From Rhodocyclus gracilis (lineage in GTDB: Bacteria; Pseudomonadota; Gammaproteobacteria; Burkholderiales; Rhodocyclaceae), in the NCBI RefSeq assembly GCF_009617575.1, contig NZ_WIXJ01000008.1, positions 1-64,000 on the forward strand: 64,000 nt of DNA. Direction: 5' to 3'. The notes beneath the pieces are model-generated. The model was not told the DNA's origin and ran no database searches. It saw only the letters and a list, made by a program, of their open reading frames with translations. The number at the start of each line of letters is the position of its first letter. The first letter of the stretch is position 1. Made by a program: the position numbers and the translations under genes. Below, in pieces: positions 45,845 to 54,245 of the stretch.

Positions 45845-46111
45845 GCATAATTTAATCGGCATTCCTGCCGCAGGTTTTGCTGTATTCTGCTTACGCTGAA
45901 CAATACGGCGCGATGACTATCCCCGTTGACGGGCAGGCAATTAAACAACGGGGGCATGGGCATCGTTCCTCTACCGTAACGCCCGCCCCCACACGCTCCC
46001 CGCCCGATATCGACCCGCCATGCACCCCTATCTCCGACCGGTATGCTGCAGGAGTACCGGTTGTCTTTCCCCGATTATCGCCCGTGCGGCGAATACTCCC
46101 GGCCGTGACCG

Positions 46112-46963
46112 ATGAATCTCACCGAGTCATTGAAGGCAGACGATCCGGCCCGCTACTTTGGCATTCTGCGAGGAGCGGTCAGCGTTCGTCGCCATTTCGA
46201 TCTGCTGACCTGGCTGCAGGGCGACATCCAGCGCTATGTGCCGCACGACATCATGGCGGCCGCCTGGGGTGACTTCGAACGAGGATCGCTACGCTACGAC
46301 ATCGCCTCGCCGCTGCCGGGCGTGCGGACGGGGGAAATCACGGACGGCGCGATCGCGCCCCTGTTGCACCAGCTCTTCCGGCGCTGGGTCGAATTCGGCC
46401 GACAGCCCTACACGCTCGATACCGGCGATGCCGGATTTGCGCTCGATGCGGACAATGCCGCCGACGCACTCGGCGGCCCGGTCGGTGGCGCCTTGCGCCG
46501 CATGCGTTCGTCGCTCGTGCACGGCATCTGCGACGAGCGTGGGCGCCACGATTGCCTGTACGTGCTCTTCAGTTCGGCGACCGTGCACGGCGACAAGCAC
46601 CGCAGCAATATCGAAATCATCCTGCCCTATCTCGACACGGCGCTGCGCCAGGTCGCACATCTGCCCACGCAGCAGCGCCGACGCGCCAGCGACTTCGTTC
46701 TGGGATCCCCCGCAGCGAGCGCGCGCAGCGACGAAGGCGATGCCAGTCCTCCCCTGAGCCCCCGTGAAAAGGAAATCATGGAATGGGTACGTCTTGGCAA
46801 AACGAATCAGGAAGTCGGGATGATTCTTGAAATCAGCGAATTCACCGTCAAGAATCATCTGCAGCGGATATTCAAGAAATTCGGCGTCTATAACCGCACG
46901 CACGCCGTCACGCGCTTCGAAAAGCAATACCCGCGGCAATACCAGCGCAATGATCGCCCCTGA
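46112..46963 (+). CDS. epsA: LuxR-type transcriptional regulator EpsA
   Basis: 283-residue regulator matching the XrtB/PEP-CTERM-associated EpsA family. The N-terminal 200 residues form a sensor-like domain without a recognised ligand site; about 215-275 is a LuxR helix-turn-helix (LSPREKEIMEWVRLGKTNQE, then EISEFTVKNHLQRIFKKFGV). No receiver domain is present, so phosphorelay control is unlikely. It is the first gene of epsA-epsB-epsL and probably controls them; the repeats upstream are candidate targets. The epsB start lies inside its last codons. Confidence 0.85.
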   Translation: MNLTESLKADDPARYFGILRGAVSVRRHFDLLTWLQGDIQRYVPHDIMAAAWGDFERGSLRYDIASPLPGVRTGEITDGAIAPLLHQLFRRWVEFGRQPYTLDTGDAGFALDADNAADALGGPVGGALRRMRSSLVHGICDERGRHDCLYVLFSSATVHGDKHRSNIEIILPYLDTALRQVAHLPTQQRRRASDFVLGSPAASARSDEGDASPPLSPREKEIMEWVRLGKTNQEVGMILEISEFTVKNHLQRIFKKFGVYNRTHAVTRFEKQYPRQYQRNDRP

Positions 46964-48368
46964 GCCAGCAACCATCACGGGTATCGCGCACGCGGGCGTC
47001 GCAACGCCGTTGGGCCGCGATCATCTGCTGACGGCAATCGAGGTCGTGCTAGAGCCGGCATTACTCGTCGTCTCGCTCTGGGCGCTCGCACTGGCGGACG
47101 CTGGCGACATCGCGCCGGCGTATCTCATCCTCGCCGTCATTACCTTTTCGCTTTCCTTCCCCGGCCATTCGCGACTGGGCGTTCCATTCTGGAAAGCACT
47201 CGGCGACATTCTCCTTGGCTGGCTGTGGATTTGTGCCCTGTTACTGTTTCTCGGCGTCGCCACCCGTTATCTGCAGGAGTTTTCCACCTCGGTGCTGGCC
47301 AGCTGGTTCGTCGTCGCGCCCAGCGTTCTGATCGCCGCACACCTCGCCCTGCGCGCAGCCGCCCCTTCGCTGGCCCGCCTGCAAGGCCGGCCGCAAGCAG
47401 CGATCATCGTCGGCATGAACGATCCGGGCGTCGCCCTCGCCCAACGCGTCTGCGACACGCCGCTGGCGCGCATCCACCTCGAAGGATTTTTCGACGATCG
47501 CGCGCCGCCACGGCTGGAGCGTAACGGCCACGGGCCGCTGCTCGGCCCGCTCAGCGCGCTGTCGGCCTACGTCAAGCAGCAGCATATCCGCCTCATTTAC
47601 CTGTCACTGCCCATGGCCTCGCAGCCGCGCATCCTGCAGGTGCTCGACGAGCTCAAGGACACGACGGCGTCGATCTATTTCGTCCCCGACATGTTCGTCA
47701 CCGATCTCATTCAGGGGCGGCCGGGCGCCGTCTGCGGCATCCCTGTCATCGCCGTCTGCGAAACGCCGTTCACCGGCAGCAACGGGCTGATCAAACGCGG
47801 CAGCGACATCCTCCTCTCGCTGCTCATCCTGGCGCTCATTGCGCCGCTGATGCTGGCGGTGTCGATCGCCGTCAAACTCAGTTCGCCCGGCCCGGTCATC
47901 TTCCGGCAGCGCCGCTACGGCCTCGATGGCGAAGAGATCGTCGTCTATAAATTCCGCTCGATGACGGTCTGCGAAGACGGGCCGACGATCGTCCAGGCGA
48001 GCGCCCGTGATGTGCGTGTAACACCCCTCGGGCATTTTCTGCGCAAGAGCTCGCTCGACGAATTGCCGCAGTTCATTAACGTCCTGCAAGGGCGCATGAG
48101 CATCGTTGGCCCGCGCCCGCATGCGGTGGCACACAACGAGCTGTATCGCCGCCTGATCAAGGGCTACATGGTGCGCCACAAGGTCAAGCCGGGCATCACT
48201 GGCTGGGCGCAGGTCAACGGCTATCGCGGCGAAACCGACACGCTCGACAAGATGCAGGCACGTATCGACCACGACCTCGACTACCTGCGCAACTGGTCGC
48301 TCGGACTCGACATCCACATCATTTTCAAAACCATCCGTGTTGTACTTCAGGGGAACGCGGCTCACTGA
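46950..48368 (+). CDS. epsB: Undecaprenyl-phosphate sugar phosphotransferase (EpsB/WcaJ type)
   Basis: Starts exopolysaccharide repeat assembly by moving a hexose 1-phosphate, probably glucose, to undecaprenyl phosphate. 472 residues: four or five N-terminal helices (30-145), a Rossmann-like middle domain (IIVGMNDPGVALAQRV near 150), then a membrane-dipping helix near 285-310 and the catalytic C-terminal domain with KFRSMTVCEDG, FLRKSSLDELPQF, GRMSIVGPRPH and KPGITGWAQVNGYRG. The ATG at 46950 overlaps epsA by 14 bases; earlier in-frame codons are a shadow of epsA. The sugar specificity is inferred from the family. Confidence 0.88.
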   Translation: MIAPEPATITGIAHAGVATPLGRDHLLTAIEVVLEPALLVVSLWALALADAGDIAPAYLILAVITFSLSFPGHSRLGVPFWKALGDILLGWLWICALLLFLGVATRYLQEFSTSVLASWFVVAPSVLIAAHLALRAAAPSLARLQGRPQAAIIVGMNDPGVALAQRVCDTPLARIHLEGFFDDRAPPRLERNGHGPLLGPLSALSAYVKQQHIRLIYLSLPMASQPRILQVLDELKDTTASIYFVPDMFVTDLIQGRPGAVCGIPVIAVCETPFTGSNGLIKRGSDILLSLLILALIAPLMLAVSIAVKLSSPGPVIFRQRRYGLDGEEIVVYKFRSMTVCEDGPTIVQASARDVRVTPLGHFLRKSSLDELPQFINVLQGRMSIVGPRPHAVAHNELYRRLIKGYMVRHKVKPGITGWAQVNGYRGETDTLDKMQARIDHDLDYLRNWSLGLDIHIIFKTIRVVLQGNAAH

Positions 48369-48396
48369 GTCCTTCCCGATTTTGCAGGAGAGATGA

Positions 48397-49596
48397 TTGA
48401 ACCCGCGCACGTCCCCCGTCACGCGATTGCCGCTCGGCGTCGCCCTCGTTCTGGCGGCCCCGCTGCTCGCCACCGGCCAGGCCCGCGCCGATGAATTCGA
48501 TACCGTCAATGTCACGCTGGGCGCCAGCAGCGTGCGCGACGACAACCTCTTCCGCCTGCCTTCCAGCGCGAAGTCCGACACCATCAGCTCAACCACGCTC
48601 GGCCTGAAGTTCGCCAAGAATTACTCCCTGCAGCGGCTCGAACTCGAAGGCAGCGTCTCCGACTATCGCTACCAGACCTTCAGCTATCTGAACTTCACCG
48701 CCACCAACTACACGGCGGCGTGGCGCTGGTCGGCAACACCGCGCCTGCACGGCAACCTCACCACCTCGCGCAGCGAAGCACTCAACAGCTTCGCCGACTA
48801 TCGCAACTACGACACGCGCAACATCCGTACCGACGAGACCAGCCGCTTCGACGGCATCTTCGACATTGGCCCCTGGCAGCTGCTCGGTGCCGTTGGCACC
48901 ATCAAGCGCAGCAACAGCCAGACCTTCCTGCAAGAAGGCGACAACACGCTCGATACCGTCGAAGGCGGCGTCGGCTACAGCTTCCCCTCCGGCGCCCTGA
49001 TCAGCGCCGTCAGCCGGCACGGACGCGGCGAGTATTTCAAGCAGTCGCAACCGAACCCGGCCACGCAGATCGACAACCACTTCGATCAGGACGAACAGGA
49101 ATTACGCCTCACCTGGCCGATCACCGGCAAAACGCAGCTCGATGGACGCCTCGCGCACGTCTCCCGGCAGCACGCGCACTTTGCCGACCGCGACTACGCC
49201 GGCACCATCGGCAACCTCGACCTGCGCTGGATGATCAGCGCCAAGACCTCGCTGGTCACCAGCCTCGCGCACGAACTGGCGAGCTACCAGACGACCGACA
49301 GCAGCTATTCGCGCACCGACCGCGTCGTCGTCTCGCCGCTCTGGCAGATCAGCGAAAAGACGCGCCTGCGCCTGCGCTACGACTACGCCCGCCGCGACTA
49401 CCTCGGGCCGCTCGCCGGCGTCACCGCCAGCAACCGGCAAGACACCTTGCGCGTCTCTTCCCTTGCGCTGGAGTGGCAACCGCTGCGCACGCTCTTCCTC
49501 TCGGCCTCGCTGGCCGGCGACCGGCGCGAATCCAGTACCACCGGTTTCAGCTACGACAGCAAATCGGTTCTCGTCAGCGCGCAGATCAGCTTCTGA
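48397..49596 (+). CDS. epsL: Exopolysaccharide outer-membrane protein EpsL
   Basis: 399-residue predicted outer-membrane beta-barrel of the XrtB/PEP-CTERM-associated EpsL family. Signal peptide at about 1-30 ending ARA. The rest alternates polar and aromatic residues in beta strands and ends in SAQISF, a terminal phenylalanine typical of barrels folded by BamA. TTG start with AGGAGA nine bases upstream. Probably the export or anchoring component of the polymer made with EpsB. A long GC hairpin follows. Confidence 0.8.
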   Translation: MNPRTSPVTRLPLGVALVLAAPLLATGQARADEFDTVNVTLGASSVRDDNLFRLPSSAKSDTISSTTLGLKFAKNYSLQRLELEGSVSDYRYQTFSYLNFTATNYTAAWRWSATPRLHGNLTTSRSEALNSFADYRNYDTRNIRTDETSRFDGIFDIGPWQLLGAVGTIKRSNSQTFLQEGDNTLDTVEGGVGYSFPSGALISAVSRHGRGEYFKQSQPNPATQIDNHFDQDEQELRLTWPITGKTQLDGRLAHVSRQHAHFADRDYAGTIGNLDLRWMISAKTSLVTSLAHELASYQTTDSSYSRTDRVVVSPLWQISEKTRLRLRYDYARRDYLGPLAGVTASNRQDTLRVSSLALEWQPLRTLFLSASLAGDRRESSTTGFSYDSKSVLVSAQISF

Positions 49597-49604
49597 CGCC
49601 GCGC

Positions 49605-49634
49605 AAGGCGGGGCGGGGCGAACCGCCCCGCCTT
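49605..49634 (+). terminator. GC-rich hairpin after epsL
   Basis: Perfect 12 bp stem AAGGCGGGGCGG / CCGCCCCGCCTT with a 6-nt loop. No U run follows, so it may be a weak or Rho-dependent stop or an mRNA 3' end protector. Between 49635 and 49825 I cannot place a promoter for the next gene. Confidence 0.55.
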
Positions 49635-49825
49635 CCCGGTAGCCCGTTGCCGAGGCACGGTGCTACGCCCGTACGGCACGCGGAGTATCCGATGTTGTGT
49701 AGGCAAGGCGGTCTATTGTGGCGCCCCCCGGAAAACTCCAATGATGGTGACGAGCTGCGGGCTTCATGGGGCTATCTGTCCCCTGCCGTCGGCTCTCACC
49801 CATTGATTTCCCGAGGAGATTCCCT

Positions 49826-50473
49826 ATGAACCTGCATATGAAATACGCCCTTCTGGGCCTGTCCATGATCGGCGCCGTCGGTGCCGCCCAAGCGACGACG
49901 CTGGTGCCGCTGGTGCCGACGACGTCGGTCGACATTGTCGGCGATTACTTCGGCGGCACCCTGCTCGATAGCATCGTCACGCCGATCAACAACCCCGTCT
50001 ATAACGGCATCGCCCGCGCGGCGGTCTACCAGACGGCGAGCGGACTGGATTTCTACTACCAGTACAGCAACAGCGCGACCTCGATCAACGGCGTCGAACG
50101 CTTTGCCGCCTTTGATTTTTCGGCGCTGGGCAGTTCTGCCATCAGCGTTTATCAGACCGGCGCCGCTTTCGGCATCTTCACCAAGGGAACGGAAACCGCC
50201 GACTACGCCGACCGGACCCTGCTCGGTGTCGTCGGCTTCAGCTTCGTGCCGAATACCGCATCGAAGATCAACCCTGGAACGACGAGCTTCACGCAAATCA
50301 TCCGGACCAGCGCTACCAGCTACAAACCCGGCAACTTCGGCCTGATCGACGGCTTTGGCGACAACGCCCACGCCTTCGCTCCGGTACCGGAACCGGAAAC
50401 CTATGCCCTGCTTCTCGCCGGGCTGGGCGTCATGGGAGCCATCGCCCGTCGCCGCAAGGCACGCCGCGAGTAA
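49826..50473 (+). CDS. PEP-CTERM sorting domain-containing protein
   Basis: 215-residue exported protein. Signal peptide at 1-23 (cut after AQA), a beta-rich middle part with several Ser/Thr-rich strands, and the sorting tail near 190-215: VPEPETYALLLAGLGVMG followed by ARRRKARRE. The PEP box, hydrophobic helix and basic end are the substrate signal of exosortase (EpsH/Xrt), which cleaves the tail and releases the protein to the exopolysaccharide matrix. GAGGAG lies before the ATG. No exosortase is in the window. The body of the protein matches no family I recognise. Confidence 0.9.
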   Translation: MNLHMKYALLGLSMIGAVGAAQATTLVPLVPTTSVDIVGDYFGGTLLDSIVTPINNPVYNGIARAAVYQTASGLDFYYQYSNSATSINGVERFAAFDFSALGSSAISVYQTGAAFGIFTKGTETADYADRTLLGVVGFSFVPNTASKINPGTTSFTQIIRTSATSYKPGNFGLIDGFGDNAHAFAPVPEPETYALLLAGLGVMGAIARRRKARRE

Positions 50474-50557
50474 TCCCGCTTCACGCAACGCGCATCCCCG
50501 CCAGCAGTCCGGCGGGGATGTGTCGTTCACGCGCCACCGCCACGTCACGTATTTTCA

Positions 50558-52003
50558 ATGCAGGACGCTTATCATGCGGACGTGAAACGCTCCCTTGCAC
50601 ACGGGCGCGCGGCAGCTTCAGATCACGGCTCCGGCCTTTTCAGCCCATCCTGCCGCTCCGACCTCGCCCCTCACTCGACGCTGCCGCCCCTTGCGGCGCA
50701 GTCCTCGCACGCTGACCCTCACGATGGTTACGACAGCGCGCGCTGGGAGCGCCGCATCAACGCTGCCGTACGGCCCATACGCCACGCGCTGCAAGCGTTC
50801 ATTGTCGGCCTCCTCTTCTCCGGCAGCGTCGGCGCGACACCGCTCGTCAGCCTGCCGCGCAGCGGCCTCAACGCCGACGAACTGGCGCTCCTCGTCAACG
50901 ACGCCGATCCCCAATCGCGGCAGGTCGCCGACTATTACCAGAAGGCGCGCGGCATCCCCGACGCACACGTGATTCACCTGCGCTTTAACGCCGAACGATC
51001 AGCCTTCGAAAAAGACGAATTCATCGCCCTCAAGCGGGAAATCGACGCCGCCACGCCAGAGAGCGTGCAAGCCTACGCCGTGACATGGACGACGCCCTAT
51101 CGCGTCGCCTGCATGTCACTCACCTCGGCGCTCGCCTTCGGCTTTCACGAACGCTATTGCTCGACGCAGTGCAGTAGCAGCGCCGCCAGCCCGTATTTCA
51201 ATTCCGCCAGCCTCAGCCCGGCACAGGATTACCGCCTGCGGCCGGCGATGATGCTGGCGGGGCGCAGTGTCGCCGAGGTCAAGGCGCTGATCGACCGGGG
51301 CGTCGCCGCCGACGGCACGCAGCCGCGCGGTCGCGCCTATCTGTTGAGCACCAGCGACGCCGCGCGCAACAGCCGCGCCGCCGGCTATACGCGCGCACGA
51401 ACCGCGCTGGCCGGCATTCTGCCCGTCGAGATCAGGCAAAGCGATGTGCTCGCCGATGCGCACGATGTGCTGTTTTACTTCACCGGGCTGGCGCGGGTGA
51501 CGCAGCTCGACAGCTTGCATTTCCTGCCCGGCGCGCTGGCTGACCACCTCACCTCCTTCGGCGGGCAACTGACCGATTCCGGGCAGATGAGCAGCCTGCG
51601 CTGGCTGGAAGCCGGCGCCACGGCGAGCTACGGCACGGTAGTCGAACCGTGCAACCACCCACAGAAATTCCCCCTGCCGGCCGTCGCCATGCTGATCTAC
51701 GCCAGCGGCGCGACGGCGCTCGAAGCCTACTGGAAGAGCGTGCAATGGCCGGGCGAAGGGCTCTTCATCGGCGAACCGCTGGCCCGCCCGTTCGCGCCGA
51801 CCTTGCACGAACTCGCCCCCGGCGAGTTCGAACTGCGGCTTTTTTCGCTCGGTGCCGGACAAGTGCGGCTGCTCGCCTCGGCCTCGCCGATGGGGCCTTT
51901 CGTCCCCGTGCGCGCGGGCCTGTCGATCCGTCCGGGCAACAACGTGCTGCGCTTCTCCCTGCCCATCGAGCGCAACGGCTATGTGCGACTGCTTTGGCCG
52001 TGA
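50558..52003 (+). CDS. TIGR03790 family protein (exported, function unknown)
   Basis: The conserved part resembles TIGR03790, a family known mainly from genomes with PEP-CTERM systems. A signal-like segment (AFIVGLLFSGSVGATP) sits near 80-95; the domain that follows opens LPRSGLNADELALLVNDADP and DYYQKARGIPDAHV, contains an unusually Cys/Ser-rich YCSTQCSSSAASPYF near 200, and ends in a beta-rich domain. The start is uncertain: an ATG at 50558 and a GTG at 50582 both lack good ribosome sites, so the first 70 or so residues may not be real. Follows the PEP-CTERM gene by 84 bp, likely as one unit. Confidence 0.7.
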   Translation: MQDAYHADVKRSLAHGRAAASDHGSGLFSPSCRSDLAPHSTLPPLAAQSSHADPHDGYDSARWERRINAAVRPIRHALQAFIVGLLFSGSVGATPLVSLPRSGLNADELALLVNDADPQSRQVADYYQKARGIPDAHVIHLRFNAERSAFEKDEFIALKREIDAATPESVQAYAVTWTTPYRVACMSLTSALAFGFHERYCSTQCSSSAASPYFNSASLSPAQDYRLRPAMMLAGRSVAEVKALIDRGVAADGTQPRGRAYLLSTSDAARNSRAAGYTRARTALAGILPVEIRQSDVLADAHDVLFYFTGLARVTQLDSLHFLPGALADHLTSFGGQLTDSGQMSSLRWLEAGATASYGTVVEPCNHPQKFPLPAVAMLIYASGATALEAYWKSVQWPGEGLFIGEPLARPFAPTLHELAPGEFELRLFSLGAGQVRLLASASPMGPFVPVRAGLSIRPGNNVLRFSLPIERNGYVRLLWP

Positions 52004-52075
52004 GCGCCGCGCCCCCGCGTACGGCGGCGGCGCTCATAATGGAGCCTCCCGACTGACCGTGAGCACAGGCCCGAC

Positions 52076-53269
52076 GTGACGACGCCCTCCTTGCCATCCT
52101 CCAGCGTAGCACCTCGTAGCTCCGGGCAGATTCCTTCCCTGCACGATCTCTTGCGGGCACGGCAGCCGCGCGTGCGCGTCACGCCCGCCCTGATCGCCGT
52201 CAACGTGCTGGTATTTCTCGCCATGCTCGGCAGCGGCGCCGGCCTCTGGCACTCGCCGAATGGCGTGCAGCTGAGCTGGGGCGCCAATTTCGGCCCGGCA
52301 ACGCAGGACGGCGAGTGGTGGCGGCTGGCGAGCGCCATGTTCCTGCATTTCGGGCTGCTGCATCTGCTGCTCAACATGTGGGCCCTGTGGGACGGCGGCC
52401 AGTTGGTCGAACGCATGTTCGGGCCGCTGCGCTTTGCGGCGATCTATCTCCTGAGCGGCGTCGGCGGCAATCTCGTCTCGCTCGTCAGCCACCACGGCCA
52501 GGTCGTCTCGGGCGGTGCTTCAGGAGCGATTTTCGGCATCTACGGCGCCCTGCTGGTCTGCCTCTGGCGCGAGCGCGCCTCTTTGCATCCGCAGGAATTC
52601 CGCTGGCTGTTCTGGGGTGCGGCGGGCTTTGCCAGCATCACCATCGTCCTGGGCCTGATCGTCACCGGCATCGACAACGCGGCGCACGTGGGGGGGTTCA
52701 TCGCCGGCGCGCTCGCAGGTCTTGTGCTGGCGCAGGCGCTGCGTGCCGATGAAGTGCAGGCAACAGCACCGCGCTACGCGGCGGCGGCGCTGGGCGTCTT
52801 TGGGGTCGCGCTGTTGCTGAGCCAGATTCCGCCGCCCGCCTATCGCTGGAGCGAGGAAGCGCAGGCGCGCAAGGAGATCAGCGAATTCATCAAGGACGAC
52901 GCCGCCATCGCCGCCGACTGGCAGCGCATCTTCGCCGACAGCCGCCGCCCCGATGCCTCCTTCGATGAGGTTGCCGGCCGCATCGATGCCAGCATCGCGC
53001 AACGCTACGAAGAGAATTTTGAGCAGCTGTCACGGCTATCGAGCAACCCCGCCCTGCCCTCGGCGGCGACGCTGGCGACCCTGCGCCGCTACGCCCAACT
53101 GCGCCGAGACGCCTCGCGTTCGCTGGCCGACGGCCTGCGCAGCAAAGATCCGCGCAAGATTGACGCCGCCTGGGCGCTCGAACAGCAGGCGCGTGCGTTG
53201 CAGGCGAGCCCACCGGCGATGCCGGGCCAGAGTCGTGGCCCAACATCGGGATTGAGCGGACGGGAGTAA
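52076..53269 (+). CDS. Rhomboid family intramembrane serine protease
   Basis: 397 residues. Six predicted helices between 35 and 225; the catalytic serine is Ser149 in GGASGA and the histidine His204 in DNAAHVGG, with Asn100 in HLLLNMW completing the oxyanion hole. After the membrane part comes a soluble C-terminal region of about 165 residues, helical and without a family I recognise. GTG start with a weak ribosome site. Substrates unknown; a link to the PEP-CTERM genes upstream is only positional. Its stop codon abuts that of the convergent lytic transglycosylase. Confidence 0.85.
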   Translation: MTTPSLPSSSVAPRSSGQIPSLHDLLRARQPRVRVTPALIAVNVLVFLAMLGSGAGLWHSPNGVQLSWGANFGPATQDGEWWRLASAMFLHFGLLHLLLNMWALWDGGQLVERMFGPLRFAAIYLLSGVGGNLVSLVSHHGQVVSGGASGAIFGIYGALLVCLWRERASLHPQEFRWLFWGAAGFASITIVLGLIVTGIDNAAHVGGFIAGALAGLVLAQALRADEVQATAPRYAAAALGVFGVALLLSQIPPPAYRWSEEAQARKEISEFIKDDAAIAADWQRIFADSRRPDASFDEVAGRIDASIAQRYEENFEQLSRLSSNPALPSAATLATLRRYAQLRRDASRSLADGLRSKDPRKIDAAWALEQQARALQASPPAMPGQSRGPTSGLSGRE

Positions 53270-54070
53270 CTAAGGGGCGACGGGCCGCGACTCGGGCCGA
53301 TGCGCACGGTAATGCGCGAAGACAGCGGGAACGTAGCCTTGCGTTTCAGGATAGGGCGGAATCTGGTTGGCGTAGCGTCGCACCGCGCCCTCGCCCGCGT
53401 TGTAGGCCGCCAGCGCCAGATCGAGGCGCTGCCCGAAACGGTCGAGCAGGTCGCGCAAATAGCGGCTGCCGGCACGCAAATTGTCAGCCGCACCGGTCGC
53501 GCCCGATACCGCAGCGACATCCCGCACGCCGTAGGCTCGCGCCGTCTCCGGCAGGAGTTGCATCAAGCCGACGGCACCTTTCGCCGATACCGCATCCGCC
53601 CGATACGCCGACTCGACAGCGACCAGCGCATGCACCAACTCCGGATCGACCCCCGCCTGGTGCGCCGCCTCGGCGATTTCGCGCGCGTACGGACGGGCGT
53701 CGGCCGGCCCCGCGAGACGATATCGGGCGTCATAGCGGTACGGCGCCTCGGCATAGGCGGCGAGGGAACGCGCGCCATGGGGCGTAGCGTCCGTCCGGGA
53801 CGCATCGGGCATCTGACGCCCTTCGCCGGCGACGGCAAGGGGAACCCCGCGCGCAGCATTCAGACGATACGGAGACAGATCCGGTACCGCGAATGCACCG
53901 ACTCCCGCCGCACCGCGCAGGACGGGAGTCGGCGGATGAGTCGGCGACGCGGTTCTCGCCAACGTGGCCGTCGGGGCCACGCGTCCCTCTTCGGCGCCCG
54001 CAAACACAGGCGCCAGCGCGAAGGCGACGCACAGCCCCCAAGGAATACCGCGGAATACGGGCAAAAGCAT
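53270..54070 (-). CDS. Lytic transglycosylase, SLT domain (second copy)
   Basis: 266-residue exported protein: hydrophobic signal at about 5-25 (cut near FAGA), a low-complexity linker up to about 115, then the SLT fold with the catalytic glutamate in LVAVESAYRADAVS, KGAVGLMQLLPETA, and LAAYNAGEGAVRRY before the GYVPAVFAHY end. I start at ATG 54070; TTG 54076 is also in frame. It sits 175 bp downstream of dinB and I see no promoter or gene in that gap. Convergent with the rhomboid gene. Confidence 0.88.
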   Translation of the reverse strand: MLLPVFRGIPWGLCVAFALAPVFAGAEEGRVAPTATLARTASPTHPPTPVLRGAAGVGAFAVPDLSPYRLNAARGVPLAVAGEGRQMPDASRTDATPHGARSLAAYAEAPYRYDARYRLAGPADARPYAREIAEAAHQAGVDPELVHALVAVESAYRADAVSAKGAVGLMQLLPETARAYGVRDVAAVSGATGAADNLRAGSRYLRDLLDRFGQRLDLALAAYNAGEGAVRRYANQIPPYPETQGYVPAVFAHYRAHRPESRPVAP

Positions 54071-54245
54071 GAGCAAAGACCCGGCAAGCCAGACGGGCAG
54101 GTGGCGAGAGGAACGGAGGGAACGAAGGAAAGACAGGACGCCAGAACGGAGCGGCGAAAAAGCGCCAAGCGCCAGATTCTCGCGTGCGCCCCCGCCCCCG
54201 ACAATGATCCGATCGGGCGCCCGGCGGCGCCCCGACGTCAGACGC

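Noticed and set aside
45860-45876. Possible sigma-54 promoter before epsA (GG and GC ten bases apart)
   Set aside because: Spacing fits but the TT of the -12 element is CC and only about 7 of 12 consensus bases agree.
45877-46272. Open frame upstream of and into epsA
   Set aside because: Pro/Arg-rich, no ribosome site, overlaps the start of epsA in another frame.
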